From the NCBI GenBank assembly GCA_009746045.1, contig RPFO01001292.1, positions 105,001-137,500 of the forward strand: a DNA stretch of 32,500 bases, written 5' to 3'. A program made the translations under genes and the position numbers. The notes under the pieces were generated by a model. That model saw only the letters and a program-made list of their open reading frames with translations, searched no databases and was not told the DNA's origin. Source of the DNA: Mesostigma viride. Lineage: Eukaryota > Streptophyta > Mesostigmatophyceae > Mesostigmatales > Mesostigmataceae. Shown in pieces: positions 21,401 to 30,760 of this stretch (the stretch's first letter is position 1; every line of letters starts with the position of its first letter).

Positions 21401-24400
21401 GCATACATGCACGGGTGGATGCGGGCACGCAAGCATGCTCAAGAAAGCAAAGAAAGCATGCGAGTGAATGAGGCAGCAACGAGGTGAATGTATGTACCCG
21501 GTCTATTGCTGAGCAGCTAGGGCAAGGTGAAAACTTGTTGTATCCTCCAACCCACAACCGCGTGTCATTGGAGCAGGCCTGCTGGCGCTGCGCAGTAAGG
21601 AACTCGGTATGGTCCCCATGACTACCGGCACAGCCAAATGGCACAGGTACACTCTCTGGTTTGTACGACCGGACGAGTCATGACAACCATGGGCCTGTGA
21701 CCAAGTTCTGCGCTCATGGCCCTTTTTTCCCCAACCCTCACCGTACCGAGGCATGCAACAGCCGCAGCGGTTCCCAGGCGATTAATCCACCTGGACACTG
21801 GGGAGATCCATGCAGCACGGCGACCTACTGCCCAGACGTGCACGCTGCGGCCCGGATTATGACATAACCTTGATCGTGCTCAGATTTCCCGGGACGCCAG
21901 GGTTCATCCCACTTCTAATGCCCACGCTCGGGTCATGCATGCCACCCAGATGCCTTGCAGCCACTCCACACAAGACCTGGCAAGCTCATGCGATCCCATG
22001 GCATGAGCTGGCCTAGTCCAAAGAACAGTGTACGGTGGATAAAACAAAAACCCGTTTCTCGTCCACTCAACTTCGCAAGGGCGACCCTTCATTCAGGAGT
22101 CGCTTTGCCCACTTCTAGCACCTAACCACGACAAACATGCTAGCTAGAAAGATGTTCTTTACCCTGGCCCTAAGAGCCCAATCCTTGACCGATCCACCCC
22201 GCCATGCAAATGGCCAGACATGAGCCCCTAACACAAGGGCGAGACATGAGCCCCTTCTTTGCCCCCACCCACCCACCCACCCACCCACCCACCCACCCAC
22301 CCACCCACCCACCCACCCACCCACCCACCCACCCACCCACCCACCCACCCACCTACCCACCCACCCACCCACCCACCCACCCAACCCAACCCAACCCACG
22401 CACGCACTGTGTGTTGAGGCCCACGATGCGCATTCCCGGACGGTGCAGCACGGTGTAGTACCCCCCGCGCAGCACCGTGGACTTGGCGTCGGGGGGTAGC
22501 CAGCGCGACCACTCGCGCCACGCATGCTCCAGCAGCCAGTTGCTGGATGTGGTGTTTGTCAGGAACTGGGAGGGGGACACCCAGCACGAGGCAGGCAGGA
22601 TGGCAGGCGCAATGGCACGGGCAGGGGCCAGGGGGGTGGAAGCAAAAGAAGGGGGGCTTGGGGGGTAAGGAGGATGTTGGCAAGAGCAACAGTAGGTGGG
22701 ACGGGACGGGACAGGCAGAGCTACGATCCCTTACCCCCCTTTCGTAACCGCCTGATGCAGATTCCATAACCACATGCCTTCTAATCGGATGCACTCTGGT
22801 AACGCCTTGTCGGCGGCGTGTGCGGCATCCACTCGACAGGAACTACGAAACTCTTGCCAGCACACCACCCGATGCAGCTGAGTGAATGCGAGGGAGCAAG
22901 CAGTCGCACCATCTTGTGCTACCGACGCGCTGGCAAAGACCATGCCCGTGCCAAGCACCCACCCAGGAAGCCATGCTTGCCAATCACATGTGCCTGTCAT
23001 CTTCTATCAAATTACCCGATGCCGACTAGCCATGGACATGGAGCTATCAGGGGCCATGGGCGGCCCGCGGAACACATCCAGGGCACAAGCACCGTTATGG
23101 CTACCATATGGTGCGCAGTTAAAGCAAGGGGACAAAACGCTGAACACATCCAGGGCACGAGGCCACCCCATGACGCGCAGGACACGCGGGACACATCCAG
23201 GGCACGAGCACCGCGATGGCACGCCCCATGACGCGCAGGTTAAGCCAGGGGACAAAACGTTGGCGGCAGGTTCCGAAAGTCATCTCCCGGAGCCTAGAGT
23301 TCGCGGGCAGAAATATCCCTACCAACGACTGCCGTGAACGCCTTTTGTGATGTCCGCTACCACACCCCTGCCAGCCAGGATCTCACCTAGAAACTGCTAG
23401 GGCATGCATGAAATTATGATAGCCTTGATGTAATCCTGTTGCATGGGCATGGCAGCGCGGCTGTGGAGATGGATCATTCATAACCACAAGTATGATGCCC
23501 CCCCCTTTCCCCAACCCCGTATCTGTACAGTAGCTCTTCTCAATAAACAGGAGTGAGGGCCCAATGATCAACACAGCTGGTAGCCAGAGAGGCCCTGCCA
23601 TGGTGCCCGAAAGCAATGACTCATACCTGGTCCACGGGCACCGTCTCGTGGTTTCCAATCACGCTATACATAGGGACGGAGGGGAAGGTCGTGTGCACCG
23701 TCTTGTGGAACCAATGCATGGTTGCCAGGTGGGCGACCCTCGTGTCTGTGGTGTGCAAGAAACAGTAATGCATGGGAGGCAACGGGAGGCAAGCAGCGCA
23801 CAGAAGAGAAAAGAAAATCATAGCACACAGGATTAGTTGAGATAAACCAGTCAACTTGATGCACAGGATGGAGCCATCGATGGCAACCGAGATCCAAAAA
23901 CGTTTTTCCAGCCAGCGTTCTTCACAGCAAGCTCCCTAGATCAGAAAAACGCGCAGCCCCTCACCAACCTTTCCACACGGTGTGCGCGACCAGGTCGCCT
24001 GTGTTAACAATGAAGTCCAGGCCCTCAGGGTGCAGCTTCTGCACCTGCTCCAGCACATCCATCATCAGCGCTGGTGGCGTGTCGCAGCGGTAGCTGCCCA
24101 GCCTGCGATAACATGACCAGTTGCACCGTGACACAGGGCGAGACCCGCCAGGGCTCATGCTCAGCCACTGAGTACATTCACAAGCAGGTAGGTGCCACAA
24201 TAGCTGCTGTTGCTACCATCAATGGCACAACCATGCGAGAAAACAAGACACAAAAAACATGGAGTGGGGGAAAGGGCGGGGGGCGAACGTGCAATGGTAA
24301 ATGAAAACATCATCTCCGAATAATTCAAGGAATCCATATCCTCACACACAAAACTGCAAAAACCTGCTCTCTAACATACGCGTTCATAGTATTTATTAAC

Positions 24401-27400
24401 ACTCGTTCAGTGTAGGTTCAGAACATAATAGGGGTATAACTACCCTCCGCCCAACATCCGCCCAACATCAGCAAGCCTCCCGCCCACTACCAGCCCGCCA
24501 TCAGCCCACTACCGGCCCACCATCCACCCACCCTCAGCGAACAACCAGCCTACTACCAGCCCACTACCAGCCCACTACCAGCCCTCTAGCAGCCTACCAC
24601 GCACCTCCCTGCCGCATCCTTGCTGCTGGCGGGAGCACCATCCGATTCGTGACAGCAGATGGGCTTGCCGCACACGGCGTTGGAGCCTTCCCTGGAACAA
24701 CCCAGAAACAAGAGCAGAGGAGGGGGGGGGGGGGGGGAGGACGGGAAGGGCCGCAAAGAAAGCAGACATAGCATCGGAAGTGTCACCCATGCAAACAAAA
24801 TGTGGTAGTTAGAACGATCCAGTCGGGATAGTAAATAGTAGTATTCGGGCAGGAGGGCAGGAGGGCAGGATGGCAGGAGGATAGGAGGGCAGGAGGGCAG
24901 GAGGGCAGGAGGGCAGGAGGGCAGGAGGGCAGGAGGGCAGGAGGGCAGGAGGGCAGGAGGGCAGGAGGGCAGGAGGGCAGGAGGGCAGGAGGGCAGGAGG
25001 GCAGGAGGGCAGGAGGGCAGGAGGGCAGGAGGGCAGGGGGCAGGAGGGCAGGAGGGCGGGAGGGCGGGAGGGCGGAGGGCGGGAGGGCGGGAGGGCGGAG
25101 GGCGGGAGGGCGGAGGGCGGCGGGAGGGCGGGAGGCGGGAGGGCGGGAGGGCGGAGGGCGGGAGGGCGGACGCGGAGGGCGGAGGGCGGGAGGGCGGGAG
25201 GGCGGGAGGCGGGGGCGGGCGGGCGGGCGGGCGGGCGGGAGGGCGGGCGGGCGGGCGGGCGGAGGGCGGGCGGGCGGGAGGAGGAGGGCGGGAGGGCAGG
25301 AGGGCGAGAGGGCAGGAGGGCGGGAGGGCAGGAGGGCAGGAGGAAGGAGGGCAGGAGGGCAGGAGGGCAGGAGGGAAGGAGGGAAGGAGGGAAGGAGGGA
25401 AGGAGGAAGGAGGGAAGGAGGGAAGGAGGGAAGGAGGGAAGGAGGGAAGGAGGGAAGGAGGGAAGGAGGGAAGGAGGGAAAGAGGGAAGGAGGGAAGGAG
25501 GAAGGAGGGAAGGAGGGAAGGAGGGAAGGAGGGAAGGAGGGAAGGAGGGAAGGAGGGAAGGAGGGAAGGAGGGAAGGAGGGAAGGAGGGAAGGAGGGAAG
25601 GAGGGAAGGAGGGAAGGAGGGAAGGAGGGAAGGAGGAAGGAGGGCAGGAGGGCAGGAGGGAAGGAGGGAAGGAGGGAAGGAGGGAAGGAGGGAAGGAGGG
25701 AAGGAGGGAAGGAGGGAAGGAGGGAAGGAGGGAAGGAGGGAAGAGGGAAGGAGGGCAGGAGGGCAGGAGGGCAGGAGGGAAGGAGGGAAGGAGGGAAGGA
25801 GGGCAGGAGGGCAGGAGGGCAGGAGGGCAGGAGGGCAGGAGGGCAGGAGGGCAGGAGGGCAGGAGGGCAGGAGGGCAGGAGGGCAGGAGGGCAGGAGGGC
25901 AGGAGGGCAGGAGGGCAGGAGGGCAGGAGGGCAGGAGGGCAGGAGGGCAGGAGGGCAGGAGGGCAGGAGGGCAGGAGGGCAGGAGGGCAGGAGGGCAGGA
26001 GGGCAGGAGGGCAGGAGGGAAGGAGGGAAGGAGGGCAGGAGGGCAGGAGGGAAGGAGGGAAGGAGGGCAGGAGGGCAGGAGGGCAGGAGGGCAGGAGGCA
26101 GGAGGGCAGGAGGGCAGGAGGGCAGGAGGGCAGGAGGGCAGGAGGGCAGGAGGGCAGGAGGGCAGGAGGGCAGGAGGGCAGGAGGGCAGGAGGGCAGGAG
26201 GGCAGGAGGGCAGGAGGGCAGGAGGGCAGGAGGGCAGGAGGGCAGGAGGGCAGGAGGGCAGGAGGCAGGAGGGAAGGAGGGAAGGAGGGCAGGAGGGAAG
26301 GAGGGAAGGAGGGAATGAGGGAAGGAGGGAAGGAGGGCAGGAGGGAAGGAGGGAAGGAGGGAAGGAGGGAAGGAGGGAAGGAGGGAAGGAGGGAAGGAGG
26401 GAAGGAGGGAAGGAGGGAAGGAGGGAAGGAGGGAAGGAGGGAAGGAGGGAAGGAGGGAAGGAGGGAAGGAGGGAAGGAGGGAAGGAGGGAAGGAGGAAGG
26501 AGCGAAGGAGCGAAGGAGCGAAGGAGGAAGGAGGGAAGGAGGGAAGGAGGGAAGGAGGGAAGGAGGGAAGGAGGGAAGGAGGGCAGGAGGGCAGGAGGGC
26601 AGGAGGCAGGAGGGCAGGAGGGCAGGAGGGCAGGAGGGCAGGAGGGCAGGAGGGCAGGAGGGCAGGAGGGCAGGAGGCAGGAGGGCAGGAGGGCAGGAGG
26701 GCAGGAGGGCAGGAGGGCAGGAGGGCAGGAGGGCAGGAGGGCAGGAGGGCAGGAGGGCAGGAGGGCAGGAGGGAAGGAGGGAAGGAGGGAAGGAGGGAAG
26801 GAGGGAAGGAGGGAAGGAGGGAAGGAGGGAAGGAGGGAAGGAGGGAAGGAGGGAAGGAGGGAAGGAGGGAAGGAGGGCAGGAGGGCAGGAGGGCAGGAGG
26901 GCAGGAGGGCAGGAGGGCAGGAGGGAAGGAGGGAAGGAGGGAAGGAGGGCAGGAGGGCAGGAGGGCAGGAGGGCAGGAGGGAAGGAGGGAAGGAGGGAAG
27001 GAGGGAAGGAGGAAAGGAGGGAAGGAGGGAAGGAGGGAAGGAGGGAAGGAGGGAAGGAGGGAAGGAGGGAAGGAGGGAAGGAGGAAGGAGGAAGGAGGGA
27101 AGGAGGGAAGGAGGGAAGGAGGGAAGGAGGGAAGGAGGGAAGGAGGGAAGGAGGGAAGGAGGGAAGGAGGGAAGGAGGGAAGGAGGAAGGAGGGAAGGAG
27201 GGAAGGAGGGAAGGAGGGAAGGAGGGAAGGAGGGAAGGAGGGAAGGAGGGAAGGAGGGAAGGAGGGAAGGAGGGAAGGAGGGAAGGAGGGAAGGAGGAAG
27301 GAGGGAAGGAGGGAAGGAGGGAAGGAGGGAAGGAGGGAAGGAGGGAAGGAGGGAAGGAGGGAAGGAGGGAAGGAGGGAAGGAGGGAAGGAGGGAAGGAGG

Positions 27401-29917
27401 GAAGGAGGGAAGGAGGGAAGGAGGGAAGGAGGGAAGGAGGGAAGGAGGGAAGGAGGGAAGGAGGGAAGGAGGGAAGGAGGGAAGGAGGGAAGGAGGGAAG
27501 GAGGAAGGAGGGAAGGAGGGAAGGAGGGAAGGAGGGAAGGAGGGAAGGAGGGAAGGAGGGAAGGAGGGAAGGAGGGAAGGAGGGAAGGAGGGAAGGAGGG
27601 AAGGAGGGAAGGAGGGAAGGAGGGAAGGAGGGAAGGAGGGAAGGAGGGAAGGAGGAAGGAGGGAAGGAGGGAAGGAGGGAAGGAGGGAAGGAGGGAAGGA
27701 GGGAAGGAGGGAAGGAGGGAAGGAGGAAGGAGGGAAGGAGGGAAGGAGGAAGGAGGGAAGGAGGGAAGGAGGGAAGGAGGGAAGGAGGGAAGGAGGGAAG
27801 GAGGGAAGGAGGGAAGGAGGGAAGGAGGGAAGGAGGGAAGGAGGGAAGGAGGGAAGGAGGGAAGGAGGAAGGAGGGAAGGAGGGAAGGAGGGAAGGAGGG
27901 AAGGAGGGAAGGAGGGAAGGAGGGAAGGAGGGAAGGAGGGAAGGAGGGAAGGAGGGAAGGAGGGAAGGAGGGAAGGAGGGAAGGAGGGAAGGAGGGAAGG
28001 AGAGCGACAGAAGAGAGGCCAAAAGGCGTTGAGGCACACAGCATAACCCTGCCACAGAAAACATAAAAAAATAAAGAAACTCACGTGTAGTTGAGGTCCA
28101 GGTGGATGTCCGATATGTGGAGGAAGTGGGCCACCCCATCACCCTGCAGGGGTTTGCCAGGTGCAGTAGTCCCCACGGCCGCGCCACCCGCCTCCCCGGC
28201 CTGATCTCGGGCCACATCACCACCGTGCGCAGCACGCTTGTCAACCGGCTCGCTGCTGGGTTCAGCAGGGACATTGGACGCGACAGCAAGCACACGGTCC
28301 AGCAAGCGGGAGGCGACCGTGTGCAGCTTGCCTCCTCCCCCTCCTGCCCCTCCTGCCCCTCCTGCCCCTCCTGCCCCTCCTGCCCCTCCTGCCCCTCCTG
28401 CCCCTTCTGCCCCTCCTGCCCCTCCTGCCCCTCCTGCCCCTCCTGCCCCTCCTGCCCCTCCTGCCCCTCCTGCCCCTCCTGCCTCTCCTGCATCTCCTGT
28501 GTTTCCCCCAATTCCTGTACCATCTGTGCGCGTGAACACCTTGCCATGCGCTCGCATGCGGGCAACCCAACGCAACGCGGCACGCTCCACGTTCCGCAGC
28601 GCCGCCGCCACGCTGCTGCCGCCCCTCAATTTGGACACTCCCAGGCCATCCTCGGCTAATTTTATCTCGGGCGGCGCATCGTCCTCGGATTCACGCGACT
28701 GAGGCACGGGCCAGGGCACGGTCACCGGCTCAGCGCACCGGCTGTGTGCCTGGCCGCACCCAAAGCTGCACAGGCCGATCTGGCAGCAGAAGCGGGCCGG
28801 GTCGTCCACTCTCCTCGCGATGATCTCCAGCACCTCGGGGGCCAGGCTCTGGACCATGGCACGGCACTGCAGGGCCACATGCACCAATAAGGAGCGGTCA
28901 TGTACAGGCAAGAAGCGGTCATTTACAGGCAGATTGCACTCCCAACAAGTGGCATGTAGAAAGGCCAGGAAAGAGAGCTCTTAAAGCGGGGTACAACGGT
29001 CGCAAGTTGCCGACGTGAATTTCCGTTACCGGTCGCCTTCCCAACGATCACGGCGTTGTGGACGAAGGATGGCAATGATGGTATGCACGTTCCTTAGCTA
29101 GACAGGGACATAATTAGTTGTGTGAACGATACATGGCACCGGTTAGTTTTACCGTGGAAAGGGAAAATGCATAAATCCAACTACCAGGCCTGAAGACCTT
29201 ACGCCTTAGCGCGCATCTCTGGCTTAACATGCTCCCGCAGAAAAACAAAACGGTAGTAGGTGGCGGGTGGGCGGTGGTGGTGTGGGGATGTCGTCGTAGG
29301 TAGTAGATGAGGATGGAGCTTAGTCTTCTTGCGTAGCTACGCATCAGAGCTTATTCAAGAGCTTATGTGAGGCAAAGCTACCAACGGAGGAGGACAGCTA
29401 CTATATGGAAGCCCATACATGGGTTTAAAAAACTTACCACGGCGTGTTCTTGCTGGAACAGCACGTCGCACACACGGACTGCGAAATTTACGTTCCACGT
29501 CGAGTTCATCTCCGAAAAGTGGCGGGCGCCGATCATTAGAAGGTTGCAAGCAACGCATTTGTCCGAAATCAATTTGTTCAGTCCTTCAGTCGAGCGAAAC
29601 GCCCCGTCCGCGATCGAGACTTCCGCCTGCAAGGCGCAGGAAAATGTACAAGAGATAAATAGCCGGGTAAGCATCACATAATTTAAAGATAACATTCCAG
29701 AAGCCGAAGGATATGCCGCCGAATTCCGCATAACGCCTACCTCTGTGATCGGAAAAAATCCGATGTCTTGTGAAATCGCATTACCCGCTCCGGCAGTGAA
29801 CGTAGGCGATGAAACCAGAAAAAAAGCCCAGAAAAAAAAGGCAATGTTTCGGTAACACATGACGTTACAGACTCGCCACATGATAGAATAGTTCTCTATT
29901 TTACTGGATCCCGCCAT
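18461..29917 (-). CDS. Acid sphingomyelinase-like phosphodiesterase (11 exons, complete)
   Basis: The exons are 29917-29741, 29626-29438, 28866-28085, 24691-24605, 24102-23969, 23745-23627, 22565-22408, 21334-21202, 20585-20429, 19732-19564 and 18887-18461, giving 843 codons plus TGA. The order is signal peptide, saposin-B domain, Gly/Ala linker, calcineurin-like metallophosphoesterase, Cys-rich C-terminus, as in animal acid sphingomyelinase (SMPD1 family, about 630 aa). The extra length is mostly linker. All metal-site motifs are present: DIHLD (Asp375, His377), NTGDLV (Asp448), GNHE (Asn488, His489), GHIPPG (His595) and GHTHADHF (His629, His631). The family hydrolyses sphingomyelin to ceramide and phosphocholine in lysosomes or outside the cell. 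The lipid substrate in this organism is unknown. Two in-frame ATGs (29917, 29881) precede the signal segment, and intron 1 keeps frame if retained. Confidence 0.88.
22265..22407. repeat. (CCCA)n microsatellite starting at a 5' splice site
   Basis: On the minus strand exon 7 of the sphingomyelinase-like gene ends AACACACA (22408). The donor GTGCGTGCGTGGGTTGGG grades directly into (GGGT) units for about 120 bp. The G-rich strand is the transcribed-sense strand here, so the nascent RNA could form G-quadruplexes a few bases after the donor. The GGWV-repeat ORFs over it are artefacts. Confidence 0.9.
23066..23268. repeat. Irregular repeat of about 78 bp, 2.5 copies
   Basis: GAACACATCCAGGGCACRAG occurs three times (near 23070, 23143 and 23188, the last as GACACATCC). 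GGGGACAAAACG and CCCCATGACGCGCAGG occur twice each, in the same order. The middle copy is truncated. It lies in intron 6. Confidence 0.75.
24441..24600. repeat. Degenerate 13-bp repeat next to the exon 4 donor
   Basis: Variants of CCCACTACCAGCC recur about ten times (GGCTGGTAGTGGG in the pre-mRNA). The array begins within about 10 bp of the exon 4 donor (GTGCGTGGTAGGCTG, boundary 24605/24604), whose own sequence looks like a diverged unit. Confidence 0.75.
24722..24737 (+). repeat. G16 homopolymer
   Basis: Sixteen G on the plus strand, so C16 in the pre-mRNA. It is about 30 nt upstream of the exon 4 acceptor, where it may serve as part of the polypyrimidine tract. Confidence 0.9.
24848..28004. 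repeat. Giant 8-bp polypurine/polypyrimidine satellite in intron 3
   Basis: About 3.16 kb, near 395 units. The plus-strand unit is AGGAGGGA or AGGAGGGC, with a GC-rich stretch (AGGGCGGG types, about 25036-25300) near the left end. The two main variants lie in alternating homogeneous blocks. AGGAGGGA dominates the right-hand 1 kb (nearest exon 3), and AGGAGGGC dominates 24848-25035, 25800-26015, 26070-26260 and 26580-26770. Occasional 7-bp units shift register. Pre-mRNA through it is almost pure C and U. Since 8 is not a multiple of 3, three units make an 8-residue repeat, and all three minus frames stay open for over 1,000 codons without being genes. The strand can form triplex, G-quadruplex (plus strand) or i-motif structures. 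Confidence 0.97.
28331..28488 (-). repeat. Coding 9-bp minisatellite: Gly-Gly-Ala linker
   Basis: Within exon 3 the coding strand repeats GGAGGGGCA about 17 times, in frame as Gly-Gly-Ala with one Glu variant. This gives a flexible linker of about 55 residues (roughly 246-300) between the saposin and catalytic domains, where animal enzymes have a short proline-rich linker. The third codon positions are nearly invariant, so the array is young or homogenised. Copy number is likely to vary between strains. Confidence 0.9.
28708..29917 (-). other. Signal segment and saposin-B domain of the sphingomyelinase-like protein
   Basis: Exon 1 encodes a hydrophobic core, NIAFFFWAFFLVSSPTF, followed by small residues, as in an ER signal peptide. 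Exon 2 carries DKCVACNLLMIG (first Cys pair) and FAVRVCDVLF. Its donor (GTG followed by GTAAGT, 29438/29437) joins at phase 0 to TGC at 28866, giving QEHAVCRAMVQSLAPE, the same arrangement as PPAVCQSIV of human acid sphingomyelinase. RFCCQIGLCSFGC closes the domain. The six expected cysteines are present plus extras. The saposin fold presents lipid to the catalytic domain in this family. Confidence 0.85.
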
Positions 29918-30188
29918 GCACTCACACCTTCTAAACCATGTTCGGCAATTCGTGCGTCCTCAGCTCATCTTTCCCCAGTTTTACGTAGGCTTGATCCTAC
30001 GTGGCATCTTCACCCGTGTTGACAATCCAGTTGGGCTGGTCTCGGACTCTCGGGGCTGGCTGAAAAAGATATGTGCCCTGGTGCAACGTGTGCGAATTAA
30101 CTGCCAAAGGCTGGCATGACGGCCGCAAGGTTCATCGGCTGATAAACCTCAGGGCTCGGGTCGGGCCGTCAGGGCATTTATGTTACTG

Positions 30189-30245
30189 GCTTGTTGTTGT
30201 TGTTGTTGTTGTTGTTGTGTCCCACGCCGCACATGGGCAGCAGAG
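30189..30245 (+). repeat. (GTT)n microsatellite with a conserved flank, copy 2
   Basis: GTT repeats about nine times and is followed by GTCCCACGCCGCACATGGGC then AGCAGAGA. This matches the flank at 17556-17585 apart from small gaps, so the two are dispersed copies of one element rather than two chance microsatellites. Confidence 0.6.
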
Positions 30246-30401
30246 AACAACTGGCTTAGTTAGTTACACCATACTTTGATACGTACGTACTCGTACGACT
30301 TTTATACGCAGCACTGTCGGTTAAGTCACACAGCCTCCAGTCTCCAGGTACATGCTACAGGTCACCTCAGGATACCTCGGGTAACAATGATGCTACAGGC
30401 T

Positions 30402-30760
30402 GGTTAGGCTATAGTGACCCTTTTAGTGTCAGCATGATTTCCTGGACTATAGTGACCGAATCTCGAGATTCTGAAAACACATCTCCTAGGCAGTTTTTCA
30501 TGACGGATGCAACTGCTGAAGGGGCTGTCAGAAAAAATTATATCTACTAGTAGTTGTAGCAGCTTTGACTCAACAAATCAGATTTCTGCAAGGAACATAC
30601 GGATTTCTACCTGACAAGCCGGTATATTTTGCGGCCGCCCTCTCAGCAGTTGAATCTGGCATGAAAAACTGCTTGGCAAAAGTGGTCTCGGATCCTTGAG
30701 ATTCCAAGTAGATTGTTCAGGAAGTCAAGTTATGTCCAGCTTTAGTTCATTGGCTGTAAC
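30402..30760. repeat. Long imperfect inverted repeat (fold-back element)
   Basis: The left arm around 30455-30530 contains GAATCTCGAGATTC, CCTAGGCAGTTTTTCATG and CAACTGCTGAAGGGG. The right arm around 30635-30710 contains CCCTCTCAGCAGTTG, GGCATGAAAAACTGCTTGG and CTTGAGATTCC, the same words in reverse complement and reverse order. Weaker pairing extends both ways, to about 130 bp per arm around a spacer of about 90 bp. This could be an old MITE-type element or a structured regulatory region. No target-site duplication was recognised. Confidence 0.6.

Larger units (their letters stand above)
18461..24691 (-). other. Catalytic exons 4-11 of the sphingomyelinase-like protein
   Basis: Exon 4 begins TEGSNAVCGKPICCHESDG, the Cys-rich loop that follows the first metal motif in this family. 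Exon 5 has YRCDTPPALM and NTGDLVAHTVWK. Exon 6 has FPSVPMYSVIGNHETVPVD. Exon 7 has TSSNWLLEHAW, WSRWLP and GGYYTVLHRPGMRIVGLNT. Exon 8 has NMNFWLQYADQ. Exon 9 has GHIPPGC and GQLFGHTHADHFHMWYD. Exon 10 has SVAFMAPSVTSYLDRNPSFR. Exon 11 has GWILQYSALEAYG and closes with CQFDCWQAWACR, matching the terminal Cys cluster. Exon phases agree at every junction. The final 22 residues after that cluster are not conserved, and a further small exon cannot be excluded. Confidence 0.88.

Noticed and set aside
22115-22794. ORFs with GGWV/THPP repeats
   Set aside because: Translations of the (CCCA)n microsatellite; only 22408-22565 is a real exon.
24586-28583. Three minus-strand ORFs of 1,091-1,266 codons and one plus-strand ORF of 583 codons
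   Set aside because: They are the reading of an 8-bp satellite in every frame. Real exons of the sphingomyelinase-like gene lie at both ends of the array.
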